From Saprospiraceae bacterium (GTDB taxonomy: Bacteria > Bacteroidota > Bacteroidia > Chitinophagales > Saprospiraceae), in the NCBI GenBank assembly GCA_016715405.1, contig JADKAE010000050.1, positions 1 to 64,000 of the forward strand: a stretch of DNA of 64,000 bases, given 5' to 3'. Positions 21,323 to 30,995 of the stretch are shown here, piece by piece (position 1 is the stretch's first letter; each line of letters begins with the position of its first letter). A model generated the notes under the pieces. The model was not told where the DNA came from. It did no database searches and saw only the letters and a program-made list of their open reading frames with translations. The translations under genes and the position numbers were made by a program.

Positions 21323-22375
21323 CTACTCCTTATTCGCCAATTGCCCGCAGGCGGCATCGATATCGCGGCCCCTGCTGCGGCGCACAGTGACCATCACGCC
21401 ATGACTGCGCAAATAACGCGCAAATTCATCTATGCGGTTTTCGGAAGCCTTGTGGAAAGGCGCCCCGTCAATGGGATTGTATTCGATGATATTGATTTTC
21501 ACAGGGAAGTGCTTGCACAGGCGCAGCAGATTGGCGGCGTCGGCAAGGCTATCGTTAAAATCCTGAAAAGCAATGTATTCATAGCTGATCGGATTTTTTG
21601 TTTTATTATAAAAATAGCGGAGCGCTTCTACTAATGCCGCCAGGTTATTCTGCTCGTTGATGGGCATTATCTCGTTGCGCTTTGCATCGTCGGCGGCGTG
21701 CAGCGAAAGCGCCAGCTTGATTTGCGCATTGTCGTCGGCCAGCTTTATGATCATTTTGGCAATGCCGGCCGTACTCACGGTGATGCGTTTGGCCGACATG
21801 CCGAGGCCCTCCGGCGAGGTGATGCGCTCGATGCCTTGCATGACGTTGCTATACGCCAGCAGCGGTTCGCCCATACCCATGAATACGATGTTGGTGAGGG
21901 GATGTCCGTAGGTATCCAGCGACTGGCGGTTGACGAGCAGTACCTGGTCGTAGATCTCTGCCGGGTCCAGGTTGCGCACGCGTTTCATGCGGCCGGTAGC
22001 ACAGAAGGTGCAGGTGAGACTACACCCCACCTGGCAGGATACGCATACGGTATAGCGGTTGTCATCGGGCACGGGAATGAGCACCGATTCGATGAGGTGT
22101 CCGTCGTGGAGCCTGAACCGGGTTTTGATGGTGCCGTCTGTGCTGTGCTGCACTTTGTCTATTGCGATGGGGTTGATAGCGAAATGCGATTCGAGTGTTT
22201 GTCGCAGGTTTTTGGGCAGGTTGGTCATCTCTTCAAATGAAAAAGCGCCTTTTTTCCAGAGCCACTCGTATACCTGTTTCGCCCGGAAGCGGGGTTCTCC
22301 CTGTGCGGTAAAAAAAGCCTCGATCTCCTGAAGTGATTGTTGGCGTATGTCTATTTTGAGCGATGATGCCACCAT
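21323..22375 (-). CDS. rlmN: 23S rRNA (adenine(2503)-C(2))-methyltransferase RlmN
   Basis: RlmN is a radical-SAM enzyme that methylates C2 of A2503 in 23S rRNA and A37 in some tRNAs. The radical-SAM cysteines are in the C-S-L-T-C-T-F-C stretch, followed by the SAM-binding MGMGEPL. The C-terminal RRSRGRDIDAACGQL contains the Cys that resolves the methyl intermediate. The protein is 350 residues from this start. A longer frame opens at 22426, but the TATCTTTG -7 element at 22424-22431 overlaps that codon, so translation must begin downstream. The methionine at 22375 (MVASSLKIDIRQQSLQEIE) gives the usual family N-terminus. Confidence 0.93.
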   Translation of the reverse strand: MVASSLKIDIRQQSLQEIEAFFTAQGEPRFRAKQVYEWLWKKGAFSFEEMTNLPKNLRQTLESHFAINPIAIDKVQHSTDGTIKTRFRLHDGHLIESVLIPVPDDNRYTVCVSCQVGCSLTCTFCATGRMKRVRNLDPAEIYDQVLLVNRQSLDTYGHPLTNIVFMGMGEPLLAYSNVMQGIERITSPEGLGMSAKRITVSTAGIAKMIIKLADDNAQIKLALSLHAADDAKRNEIMPINEQNNLAALVEALRYFYNKTKNPISYEYIAFQDFNDSLADAANLLRLCKHFPVKINIIEYNPIDGAPFHKASENRIDEFARYLRSHGVMVTVRRSRGRDIDAACGQLANKE

Positions 22376-22423
22376 TTGGGCCAGCGAATTTTTTATGAAA
22401 ACGATGTATAGGCTTTGGGAGTT

Positions 22424-22431
22424 CAAAGATA
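22424..22431 (-). promoter_or_regulatory. -7 promoter element of rlmN
   Basis: TATCTTTG on the minus strand fits TAnnTTTG exactly. It lies 48 bases upstream of the chosen rlmN start and overlaps the longest-frame ATG at 22426, which argues against that start. Confidence 0.5.
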
Positions 22432-22439
22432 CAAAAATG

Positions 22440-22560
22440 CGACTGAACTACGACTGTATGACTGTACGACTGTAACTGTACGCTCGACTGTACGACGTAA
22501 ATTGGACAAATAAAGGTACGTGAAGTTCCCTGATCGTATAGTCGTAAAGTCGTACAGTCA
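22440..22560. repeat. Low-complexity repeat region, CGACTGTACGACTG type
   Basis: Repeated CGACTGTA, TGACTGTA and CGACTGTACGAC units fill 22448-22497, and a complementary set (ATAGTCGTAAAGTCGTACAGTC) lies at 22537-22559. ACTGTACGAC and GTCGTACAGT can pair across about 50 bases. The region separates the pepP-like stop from the rlmN promoter. Confidence 0.6.
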
Positions 22561-22561
22561 C

Positions 22562-24349
22562 CTACAGCGGCTGCGTCTGCTCGGCCAGCCAGTGTTGTTC
22601 TTCTGCCGTCAGCAGGGGCGACAGTGCTTTCCACACTTCAGCATGGTATTCGTTGAGCCAGATCATTTCTTCCTTATTCAGGATGTTTTCTGCTATCAGG
22701 CGCCGGTCGATAGGGAACAAAGAAATCGTGCGGAAGCGCAGGAAGGCGCCAAATTCGGTCTTGTCGGCGCGTTCGCATACCACGAGGTTTTCCGTTCGTA
22801 TGCCGTATTGGCCGGTGCGGTACAAGCCGGGTTCATTCGAGGTGAGCATGCCGGGTTCTATGACCGTACTCCCGCGGCCTACGCTGGGGGCAAAACCTTG
22901 TGGCGGTTCGTGTACGTTGAGGAAAAAACCCACGCCGTGACCCGTGCCATGGCCGTAGTTGAGGCCGTAACGCCACAAGGGCTGTCGGGCATACGTGTCG
23001 ATCTGGATACCGTTGGCGCCTTCCGGGAACTGGGCCATAGCCAGGTTGATATGTCCTTTGAGCACCAGCGTAAAATCGAGTTGTTGCTGGGGTGTGGGGT
23101 CGCTCAGCGCAATGGTGCGGGTAATATCGGTGGTGCCTTGAAGGTATTGTCCGCCCGAATCGAGGAGCAGGATACCCTCGGGATATATTACCGCGCTGTG
23201 ATCCGGATCGGGATGGTAGTGTACGATAGCGCCGTTGGCATTGTACCCTACGATAGCCGGAAAACTTTCGCCGACGTAGTCGCTTTGCTCACTTCTAAAA
23301 ACAATGAGTTGCAGTGCTAAACCTGCTTCAGTCACCCCAACCTCGGCTTTCAGCTGGGCTTCCAGCCAGCGGAACAAGCGCAGCAGCGCCACGCCGTCTT
23401 TGCGCATGGCCTCGTGCAGGTGGTTAATTTCTACTTCGTTTTGATTGCTTTGAGGCGGCGCGGCGGCATATCCATCATCACCAGTGCCGACTCGGGCACG
23501 GCATTAAACAGCCGTATGCTGGTGACAGAGGGGTCTATGCCTATTTTTTTGCCTTCCGGCAATTGCTGCAAAAACGCCTCGATCGATTCATACGGCTTTA
23601 GCAATACGCCGTCGACGCCCAGCCGGGTACGAAGTTGGTCGGTGATTTTTCTTTTTGAATAAAAAATGGGACGCTTCGCGACCCACTACCAGATAGCTGA
23701 TGCAAACGGGATTAAAAGCTACATCATTGCCGCGCAGATTGAGCGTCCAGGCTATGTCGTCGAGGGTGGGTACCAGCAGATAATCTACGCCTTTGAGTGC
23801 AAGCTGATCAGTGATGAGATCCAGTTTTTCGCGGCGGCTTTTCCCGGCGTAGGCCTCGTCAAATTCGTAGGCTTCATCGGCCGGCAGGGCGGGGCGATTT
23901 TTCCATATTTCGCTCACCAGGTCGTGCTGGTGATTGATTTCCAGCTGACTTTCGTAAAATGTTTTGGCCATTTGCCGCACCTGGTTGGCAGTGAACAAGG
24001 CGCCGTCGAAACCTACCGTGCTGCCGGCAGGCAAGTTCGCGCATAGCCATTCGAGGTGTTCGGGGGCATGGGCTATCACTTGTTTGTGCAATTCTACACC
24101 CGTATTCGCCAATTCTTGTTCGGCTTGCAGGAAATAGCGCGAGTCGGTCCACAAACCCGCATGATCGGCGGTGACCACCAGTATACCCGCCGAACCCGTA
24201 AAGCCGGAGAGCCAGGCGCGGGCGAGCCAGTAGTCGGCCATGTATTCGCTTTGGTGGGGGTCGCTGCTTGGCGCCATATAGGCGTCGAGGCCCAGGCGCT
24301 TCATGGCAGCGCGCAAGGCACTGAGGCGACCGGGAATGTCGTTTTGCAT
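22562..24349 (-). CDS. Xaa-Pro aminopeptidase (aminopeptidase P, M24B), two frame breaks
   Basis: This is a cytoplasmic metalloenzyme that removes N-terminal residues preceding proline. The total of about 595 residues fits the three-domain XPNPEP1-like form. The N-terminal creatinase-like domain includes APSSDPHQSEYMADYW and GFTGSAGILVVT. The C-terminal pita-bread domain has metal ligands in LLLDSGGQYLQGTTDITRT (two Asp), YGHGTGHGVG (His), TSNEPGLY (Glu) and ENLVVCE (Glu). Translation as written stops after the first 253 codons. A missing A in an A-run near 23650 and another near 23440 each restore the frame, and the intermediate piece LGVDGVLLKPYESIEAFLQQ lies in the third frame. I therefore treat the gene as intact. 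It is upstream of rlmN on the same strand. Confidence 0.9.
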
Positions 24350-24689
24350 AGGTGTAATATTTGCTGTATATATGCTTGCAAGTTGCAGTTTTTTTGAGGA
24401 AAAGGCGAATTTTGATTTCGTAAAAATATATTATAAAAAAACGGCATACATTTTGCTATAAATTACTTGACCGGCCCCGATATTAACCTTAACTTGCGAA
24501 GAAAAAAGGGCAAACCGGGCTTTGTGAACCGTGAACGGACAACCTTTTTTTTACCACAGAGTTAAACGGAGTAAAACGGAGTGACGCAGAGTTTTGTTAA
24601 TAAAGACACACCCCAAAAACCTACAACTTAGAACTTACAACGGACAACCGACAACGGACAACCGATAACGGATAACAGAGAACAGCGCG
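24350..24689. other. Divergent intergenic region between pepP-like gene and rpoN
   Basis: This 340-bp gap has no gene. Its left part is AT-rich and probably holds promoters for both directions, but no exact TAnnTTTG element was found. The right part contains two low-complexity blocks described separately. Confidence 0.5.
24548..24680. repeat. Low-complexity repeats upstream of rpoN
   Basis: The first block (about 24550-24592) contains CCACAGAG, AAACGGAGT twice and GACGCAGAG. The second (about 24640-24680) contains ACAACGG, ACAACCG, ATAACGG and related 7-base units. The ACAACCG unit is shared with the hairpins after rpoN and after the giant adhesin. Confidence 0.65.
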
Positions 24690-26235
24690 ATGTTGAAGCA
24701 GACCATAAGCCAGAAAATGCTCCAAAAGTTGTCGCCGCAACAGATTCAGCTTATGAAACTGTTGCAGGTGCCGACGGCTTTTTTAGAGCAGCGCATTAAA
24801 GAGGAGATGGAGATCAACCCGGCATTGGAAGAAGCCGAAGGCGAAATAGATGAGGATTTCCCCGACTACGAACCGGAGGGAGAAAGCAACTTTACCGAAG
24901 ACGGCGAAGATACCCCCGAAAGCCGCGAAGAAGAAGATATCTATCGCGAAGATCCCTTCGACCTGGGCGATTACCTCAATGAATACATCGAAGACGAAGA
25001 ACCGGGTTACAAAGTAAAAGGCGAAAGTTACTCGGGCGAAGAAGACAAACAATTGCCTATCGCCGTAGAAAATACCTTCCACGATTTCCTTGAGCAGCAA
25101 CTCGGTCTGCTGGCCCTTAAAGACGAAAAAGAACGCATCATCGCGCTACAACTCATAGGCAGTATTGACGACGACGGCTATCTGCGCCGGGAAGCGAATG
25201 CCGTCATCGACGACCTGATGTTTTTGCAAAACACCTTCGTCAGCAAGGAAGAAGTGATGGCGGTCCTCAAAAAAATCCAGCGTTTTGATCCGCCGGGTAT
25301 TGGCGCCCGCGACCTCCAGGAATGCCTTTGCATACAGTTGGACAACAAGCTGGAGCAAGCCGACCTGCTCGACGACGAACACGTGGCCGCACTCCGCCTG
25401 GCGCGCACCATCATGCAGGATCACTTTGAGGAGTTTACCAAGAAGCATTACGATAAACTGATCAGGCAACTCAACATCCGGGAAGAAGACCTCCAAAGCG
25501 GCCATAGACGAGATCATCAGGCTAAACCCCAAGCCGGCCAGCGGTTATTCGGGAGGCCACAACGACCTGGCCACGCAATACGTCGTACCCGACTTCATCA
25601 TTGCCAATACCGACGGCGAGCTCGAACTTGCCCTCAACTCCCGCAACGCCCCCGATTTGCGCGTCAGCGATCAATACCGCGATATGCTGCGCTCGTACAA
25701 AGCCAACCTGCGGGGCCGTGCGGCCACGCGCACCGAAAAAGAGGCCGTATTGTTTATCAAGCAAAAGATCGACTCGGCCAAGTGGTTTATCGACGCCATC
25801 AAGCAAAGGCAGGATACCCTTTTTCGCACCATGTACGCCATCATGCAGTACCAATACGACTATTTCCTCAGCGGAGATTCCAAAAAACTCCGCCCCATGA
25901 TATTGCAGGATATCGCCGACATCACCGGGCTCGATATCTCCACGATTTCCCGGGTGACTAGCAGTAAGTTTGTACAAACTGAGTTCGGCACCCGCCGCCT
26001 CAAAGATTTTTTCTCCGAATCGCTTCAAACCGAAGAAGGCGACGAAGTCTCCACACTGGAAGTCAAAAAAATCCTTCGCGACCTGATAGATGCCGAAAAC
26101 AAGCGAAAACCCCTCTCCGACGAACAACTCACCGAAGCCCTGCAAACCAAGGGCTATCACATTGCCCGCCGCACGGTGGCCAAATACCGCGAGCAGATGA
26201 ATATGCCGGTGGCGAGGCTGCGGAAGGGGTTGTAG
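24690..26235 (+). CDS. rpoN: RNA polymerase sigma-54 factor RpoN, one frame break
   Basis: RpoN directs polymerase to -24/-12 promoters under the control of AAA+ activators. Region I is present at the N-terminus (LKQTISQKMLQKLSPQQIQLM), followed by an acidic region II and the core-binding region. The C-terminal RpoN box is ARRTVAKYRE near 26163-26192. As written, the frame is lost after REEDLQ near 25496, where one A is missing from a run. The next frame continues with AIDEIIRLNPKPASGYSGG and runs to the stop at 26235, giving about 515 residues. Both pieces are well conserved, so the gene is almost certainly intact. A hairpin with a T-run follows. Confidence 0.93.
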
Positions 26236-26237
26236 GT

Positions 26238-26310
26238 GTCGGTTGTCAGTTATCAGTTGTCGGTTTAAAGGAAAACTGACAACCGACAACCGACAACCGA
26301 CTTTTTTTTT
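26238..26310 (+). terminator. Rho-independent-like terminator after rpoN built from GTCGGTTGTC repeats
   Basis: GTCGGTTGTCAGTT (26238-26251) is complementary to AACTGACAACCGAC (26274-26287), further ACAACCGAC copies follow, and nine T residues lie at 26302-26310. The same 14-base arm occurs in the hairpin at 58961-59012. Confidence 0.75.
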
Positions 26311-26440
26311 CCAAATTTGTGTTAAAATGTGTTATCAAACGCCATTTTGTGCGTCTCAAAGCTAAAGTGGGGCGTATTTGTGTCGTCGGGTAAGACAATC
26401 AAATACACCAGCCCGCTTGGAAAAGACTTGTAACCAGCAA

Positions 26441-26992
26441 ATGAAAGACTTCGAGGTGGTTCATTCCTACCTCGAAACGCAGGCTTCGCGATGCTTTAGC
26501 TTGTTGTATGCGCGTTATGCGTCCAAAATTTTCAGCAAGTGTATGACTATGCTGAAAGACGAGGCGCTTGCACAAGACGCCACGCAGGAAATATTTATGA
26601 AAATTTTCCTCAACCTGGCCAAATTTGGCGAAAAAGCCAAATTTTCGACCTGGGTGTATTCGATTACGTACAACTATTGTATCGACGACATACGCAGGAA
26701 AAAAAAGCAGCAGGACGTGTTCAGCGGCGATGTGGACAAGGCGCCCGATCGCGAAGATGAAATACCCGACGAAGCGATCTATGCCATGGAAGTAAACCAA
26801 CTCAGGCACGTACTCAAAGAATTGCCGGCAGGAGACCGCGCTATATTACTGATGAAATACCAGGACGACATGTCGATAAAAGACATTGCCGATTCTATCG
26901 ACAAAACCGAAAGCGCAGTAAAGATGCAGATTAAACGCGCCAAAGAAAAAGCGCACAAGCTCAAAGAAGATTTATTCCCTGAATATGAATGA
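26441..26992 (+). CDS. ECF-type RNA polymerase sigma-70 family factor
   Basis: This is a 183-residue sigma factor of the extracytoplasmic-function type. Region 2 includes DEALAQDATQEIFMKIFLNL and the -10-recognition helix TWVYSITYNYCIDDIRRKKK. Region 4 is LRHVLKELPAGDRAILLMKY, followed by a helix-turn-helix IKDIADSIDKTESAVKMQIK. The frame is open from 26378, but MKDFEVVHSY at 26441 is the usual family start. Its stop overlaps the next start by eight bases, so the small downstream protein is translationally coupled. No recognisable anti-sigma factor is adjacent; the downstream protein might take that place, but this is a guess. Confidence 0.88.
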   Translation: MKDFEVVHSYLETQASRCFSLLYARYASKIFSKCMTMLKDEALAQDATQEIFMKIFLNLAKFGEKAKFSTWVYSITYNYCIDDIRRKKKQQDVFSGDVDKAPDREDEIPDEAIYAMEVNQLRHVLKELPAGDRAILLMKYQDDMSIKDIADSIDKTESAVKMQIKRAKEKAHKLKEDLFPEYE

Positions 26993-27293
26993 TCAAAACA
27001 ATTTCAAACGCCTGCAGGAAGAGGAGGAACTCCTGTTTGGCGCCCGGCACGACGAGCAAATAAGGGCGTCGCTGTGGGGTTCACTGTCCTTTTTTCGATT
27101 CGTGGGGCACCTCATCGAAATGTTTATCCCAAGAGTGTTTGAATTTTTTATTGCCGCGGCCCAACACGAAGGTCAGCAAGCAAGACCGGCGCAACGCCCC
27201 ACGCCGGCGCAAGGCAAAATCACAGACCCCGGAAATATAGCGCCCGGCAGTCCCGACGGCGGAGAATCGCCCCGCGGCGAACAACCGCGCTAA
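26985..27293 (+). CDS. Small hypothetical protein coupled to the sigma factor
   Basis: This 102-residue protein is unrecognised. The first half has an amphipathic or hydrophobic stretch (LWGSLSFFRFVGHLIEMFIP and VFEFFIAAAQ) that could associate with the membrane. The second half is Pro/Gly/Arg-rich and probably disordered. The start overlaps the sigma factor stop by eight bases. This pairing suggests a regulatory partner, without proof. Confidence 0.6.
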   Translation: MNDQNNFKRLQEEEELLFGARHDEQIRASLWGSLSFFRFVGHLIEMFIPRVFEFFIAAAQHEGQQARPAQRPTPAQGKITDPGNIAPGSPDGGESPRGEQPR

Positions 27294-27349
27294 ACCGAAT
27301 ATCACCTAAACTACTTATTCGCCTACTGTGCGGGTAAAAACCGGAACTC

Positions 27350-28162
27350 ATGGAAAAGAAGTTACTTAATATGCTCAATGAGCAACTCGACGCCTTTATC
27401 AACTTTCTACCCAATTTGGCAGGAGCGCTGGCAGTGCTTATCGGCGGCTGGATCGTGGCCAAACTGATCGCCAAGGGTATCAAACGCGCCCTGCGCACTA
27501 TCGGCGCCGATAAACTGGGCGAAAAACTTAACGAGATAGAGCTGTTTTATAAATCAAATATCAAGATAGTCCCCAGTGTGATGCTATCTAAACTGGTGTA
27601 CTACCTGCTCATGTTCCTGATCTTCATCGCCGCTACTGATGTGTTAGGCATGCAATCGGTATCGGATATGATGGGCAACTTGCTCAACTACCTGCCGCAA
27701 TTGTTGTCGGCATTCCTCGTATTTATCGTGGGCGTACTGGCTGCCGATTTTCTCAAAAACCTGGTCAAAACGGCCTGCGACTCGCTGGGCATACCAGCAG
27801 CAGGGGTGATTTCCAATGTGGTTTTTTATTTTGTATTTATCAATGTGGTGATGATCACGCTGTCGCAAGCCGGCATCAATACCGAATTTATTGAAAGCAA
27901 TCTGTCTATCATAATCGGAGGCGTTGTGCTGGCATTTGCCATCGGCTACGGCCTGGCCTCCCGGAATATCGTAGCCAATTTTCTCGCTTCTTTTTACAAT
28001 AAAAATAAAATCAAGGTAGGCGATAAAATCACAATCAACGGCTTGACCGGCGAAGTGATCGAACTCGACCATACCGCGATGGTGCTGCAATCGGAAGGCA
28101 AGCGCATCATTATTCCGCTCAATAAATTAACCTCGGACCCGGTAGAGATTCACGAAAAGTAA
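27350..28162 (+). CDS. Mechanosensitive ion channel (MscS) family membrane protein
   Basis: The 270-residue protein has a leading conserved transmembrane helix (FLPNLAGALAVLIGGWIVAK), two further hydrophobic segments near residues 83-100 and 120-140, a pore-type segment rich in Gly and Ala (IIIGGVVLAFAIGYGLASRN), and a short MscS beta-domain (KVGDKITINGLTGEVIELDH). Channels of this group release solutes on hypo-osmotic shock. The C-terminal cytoplasmic domain is shorter than in MscS of E. coli, as is usual for this subfamily. It stands 56 bases after the small protein and 37 bases before the DUF3078 gene, consistent with one operon. Confidence 0.88.
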   Translation: MEKKLLNMLNEQLDAFINFLPNLAGALAVLIGGWIVAKLIAKGIKRALRTIGADKLGEKLNEIELFYKSNIKIVPSVMLSKLVYYLLMFLIFIAATDVLGMQSVSDMMGNLLNYLPQLLSAFLVFIVGVLAADFLKNLVKTACDSLGIPAAGVISNVVFYFVFINVVMITLSQAGINTEFIESNLSIIIGGVVLAFAIGYGLASRNIVANFLASFYNKNKIKVGDKITINGLTGEVIELDHTAMVLQSEGKRIIIPLNKLTSDPVEIHEK

Positions 28163-28199
28163 ATACCTCCAATTTATACACTCACTAAATCACAAAGCA

Positions 28200-29246
28200 A
28201 TGCGCAAGAACGTGTATTTCTTAAGCCTGGCTATGCTGGCCGCTGTCTGCTATCTGACGCCTGTTAACGCCCAGGAACCCGCCGCCGCTGACGCCAAACC
28301 TGCTGAAGAGGAAAAGGCCTGGAAAACAACAGCCGGCCTGGGGCTCGACTTCGCCCAATTGTTCATTCACAACCCCCGCCAGGGCGCCGGCCAGAATAGG
28401 GTCGGCTTCGGCAGTGCCGTCAATATTGCGGCGCTGTATAAAAAAGACCGCATCGCCTGGGACAACCTGGTGCTGTGGCAGTTCGGTATACAACGCTTCG
28501 GCTCCGGCGTTATCTCACAAGGCACCAACGACAACAAAATCCCCTTTCAAAAGGCGATCGATGAATTGCGTTTGAATTCAAAAATCGGGTACAAAATAAG
28601 CGAGACGTCCAAGTTCTTTTACGCCGCCGACGTGTCGTTCCTGAGCCAGCTTACGCCCACATACCGGGGTTCTGACGACTACCCGGGCAACTTCCTCACC
28701 GACATCACCGATACCGACGCTACGCCGTTGTCGAAACTCTTTTCACCGGCTACTATCACGGTATCGTTGGGTATCGACTACAAACCGCTGCCCAACCTGT
28801 CGTTTTTCTATTCGCCTGTGGCCGCCAAGTTTATTATCGTAAGCGACGACGACATCGCCCGCCTCGGCATCCACGGCAACCCCGTAGACGGCACGCCGGT
28901 AAACGGCATTTATCCCCAGTTTGACAATACGTTCTCCCAACTGGGTTCTTTGCTACGCATGAATTACACCGGCAAATATTTCAAGGAAAAACTGAGCTAT
29001 ACCTCAGCGCTTACCTTGTTTAGCAATTATATCGAAAAACCGCAAAATGTGGATTTGGACTGGACCAACGAGTTTGGCTTCACTATCCTGAAAGGCCTGC
29101 AAGCCGCCGTCCTTGTCAATGTATTTTACGACGACGACGTCCGCGTGCAGATTTCGGATAATAATGCTACCAACGGGGTATCCGGCCTCGGCAGGGCGAC
29201 GAGCATTACGCAGCAATTTTTGCTGAAGTATAATGTGACGTTCTGA
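28200..29246 (+). CDS. DUF3078 family outer-membrane-type protein
   Basis: This 348-residue protein matches the DUF3078 family, which is found in Bacteroidota and is of unknown function. A signal peptide ends at VNAQ (about residue 25). The body alternates polar and hydrophobic residues in strand-length blocks, for example TTAGLGLDFAQLFIHN and RIAWDNLVLWQFGIQRFG, as in outer-membrane beta-barrels. It ends in an aromatic residue (KYNVTF), a common barrel end signal. It follows the MscS-type gene closely. A hairpin follows its stop. Confidence 0.8.
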   Translation: MRKNVYFLSLAMLAAVCYLTPVNAQEPAAADAKPAEEEKAWKTTAGLGLDFAQLFIHNPRQGAGQNRVGFGSAVNIAALYKKDRIAWDNLVLWQFGIQRFGSGVISQGTNDNKIPFQKAIDELRLNSKIGYKISETSKFFYAADVSFLSQLTPTYRGSDDYPGNFLTDITDTDATPLSKLFSPATITVSLGIDYKPLPNLSFFYSPVAAKFIIVSDDDIARLGIHGNPVDGTPVNGIYPQFDNTFSQLGSLLRMNYTGKYFKEKLSYTSALTLFSNYIEKPQNVDLDWTNEFGFTILKGLQAAVLVNVFYDDDVRVQISDNNATNGVSGLGRATSITQQFLLKYNVTF

Positions 29247-29262
29247 TCGCAACGAAAATTAC

Positions 29263-29307
29263 GCTTGAGTGTAACTCCCGCCACGAATGGTGGGAGTACA
29301 CTCAAGC
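29263..29307 (+). terminator. Long hairpin after the DUF3078 gene
   Basis: GCTTGAGTGTAACTCCCGCC (29263-29282) pairs with GGTGGGAGTACACTCAAGC (29289-29307) over 18 base pairs with one bulge and one mismatch or wobble. No T-run follows, so it may act as a processing or stability hairpin rather than a strict intrinsic terminator. Confidence 0.55.
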
Positions 29308-29679
29308 TAAGTTCCCTCCTCGCGCCTTTCCTGGCGAAAAAATAGCTATCACATCATTAAGCACATTTGATTTTTCTTCAAATAGGAATGTGAGAATCAT
29401 GCAACTGTTTCCAATGATTATGTAACGCTTTACTTGACTATTAGCAATACTTTTATGCTGTTACATTTTTTGGGCATCTCATACTTGCTCATGTGGTGTT
29501 TGGATTAACAATTCCCTCTATAAAATAGGCCGTATCAGTTCCGGAACACTTCAAGTTTACATTCAAATTAAGGAAAGGGATTACGCATTCCAAAGGAAGA
29601 GGGCAAAACAGTATATGTATATTTTAACAATACTATGGGTGATGCCTTACAATAGTGAAGCATAGCGAAATAAACGAGC
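29308..29679. other. AT-rich gap, no gene seen
   Basis: No open frame is supported here. Base composition changes to markedly more AT-rich at about this point and stays so through about 31 kb. Confidence 0.5.
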
Positions 29680-30578
29680 ATGAAACAGGAATTTAAAAAT
29701 TTAGGGTTACTATTTAAAACCGCATTTAAAAAATGGTGGGCCAAAGACCCTTTTAAAGAAAGTGCAGCTATAGCTTATTACGCAATTTTTTCAATGCCGG
29801 GTCTACTTGTGGTTATCATAACAATAGCCGGATACTTTTTTAGTGCAGATACTGTAAATAATCGTTTGGCATCCCAAATATCTTCAATATTGGGTGCAGA
29901 TACAGCAATACAGCTTCAGGATATGGTTAAAATTGCAAGCGAATCAAAAAATCTATCTGGGCAACAATTATAGGTGTGATAACAATTTTAGTTGGTGCAA
30001 CAGGGGTGTTTGCGCAGTTTCAAAAATCGCTGAACATTATCTGGGGAGTAAAAGCAGATGAAACCAAATCAGGACTCTGGAGTTTAATCAGAGCGCGCTT
30101 ATTTTCTTTTGGTTTAATAGTGGCAATTGCATTTCTTTTGATGGTTTCCTTTATTATATCTACTTTGTTAATTGCACTGGGAGATTGGCTGTCAAGTTGT
30201 TTCTCCGATTCTTTACTTGGTGTAATTCAAATTATAAATTTCATTATATCAATTTTTATTATTGCATTACTGTTCGCATTAATGTTTAAATTTTTCCCGG
30301 ATGCAAAAATAAGATGGAAGCATGTTTGGCTGGGCTCAATCGTTACCGCTTTATTATTTTTATTGGGCATGAATGGCCTGTCATTGTATTTTGGCAAGGC
30401 TGCCCCGGGCAATGGTTATGGTACTGCAGGTTCTATAATATTAATTCTTCTTTGGGTTTCATATTCTTCCATGATTGTTTTTTTTGGAGCGGAATTTACT
30501 CATGCTTATGCTGAATTACATGATGGCCGCATACCTCCTGATGAAAATGCTGTGAAACGACCTGGAAGTGAAACATAA
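29680..30578 (+). CDS. YihY/virulence factor BrkB family membrane protein, one frame break
   Basis: This is an integral membrane protein of about 300 residues. The N-terminal piece includes KKWWAKDPFKESAAIAYYAI and FSMPGLLVVIITIAGYFF. After a lost A in the run at 29946-29951 the second frame continues with GVITILVGATGVFAQFQKSL, NIIWGVKADETKSG and several hydrophobic helices. The last of these, ILLWVSYSSMIVFFGAEFTH, carries the family signature before a short polar tail. The family was once thought to be RNase BN; its real function is not settled. Codon usage is AT-rich compared with the genes to the left, which suggests a different origin. Confidence 0.88.
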
Positions 30579-30686
30579 CAAGCTTAAAAGTCTAATCAAT
30601 CAAGAACTAAAACAATAAGGAATATGGCTTAAGTTATTTACGACACGTTCCCAATAATAATTTCTTAACCAATTTAAAGTAAAAAA

Positions 30687-30831
30687 ATGGAAAAATAAAA
30701 TTCAACGACTACTTTCCAAAACGGAAATAAGTCAAATGGAAAATCAACAAATGCTCCCATGCAATCATCATCAACTGATGAAATTATTTGAAGACGAATT
30801 GAAGGACATTTACTGGGCTGAAAAATCATAA
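30687..30831 (+). pseudogene. Truncated DUF892 (YciE/YciF-type) ferritin-like remnant
   Basis: ATG at 30687 is followed, allowing two indels, by EK-NSTTTFQNGNKSNGKSTN, APMQSSSTDEII and LFEDELKDIYWAEKS, then a stop. This is the N-terminal leader and first helix of the DUF892 ferritin-like family associated with stress responses. The remaining three helices of the ~165-residue domain are absent: the next 12 bases lead straight into another start codon. It is therefore a real truncation in addition to indels. Confidence 0.5.
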
Positions 30832-30843
30832 AATCAATTCGTC

Positions 30844-30960
30844 ATGAACAATATTTTTAAAGGTTTAATCGCAGGTTACGGAGCAAAAAAACTAGGCGGT
30901 GGCTGTTTGGGAACTATCGTAGTTTTTGTAATTATCTGGCTTTTATTAGGATATTGTTGA
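30844..30960 (+). CDS. 38-residue Gly-rich membrane peptide
   Basis: A short frame encodes NNIFKGLIAGYGAKKLGGG, followed by a single hydrophobic helix CLGTIVVFVIIWLLLGYC. Small proteins of this shape occur beside ferritin-like and stress genes in Bacteroidota, as far as I recall. It follows the DUF892 remnant by 12 bases and is followed by a strong terminator at 30996, so it is probably the last gene of that transcript. Confidence 0.6.
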   Translation: MNNIFKGLIAGYGAKKLGGGCLGTIVVFVIIWLLLGYC

Positions 30961-30995
30961 AACAATTTTAAAAATTGAAGGCTAAGAGTTTGTTC

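Noticed and set aside
22376..22426. Longer rlmN start at 22426
   Set aside because: The codon overlaps the TATCTTTG promoter element, and the added 17 residues do not resemble the family N-terminus.
22520..23320. 266-codon plus-strand open frame
   Set aside because: It is antisense to the aminopeptidase P C-terminal domain, which carries all metal ligands.
25522..26289. 255-codon minus-strand open frame
   Set aside because: It is antisense to the rpoN C-terminal half including the RpoN box.
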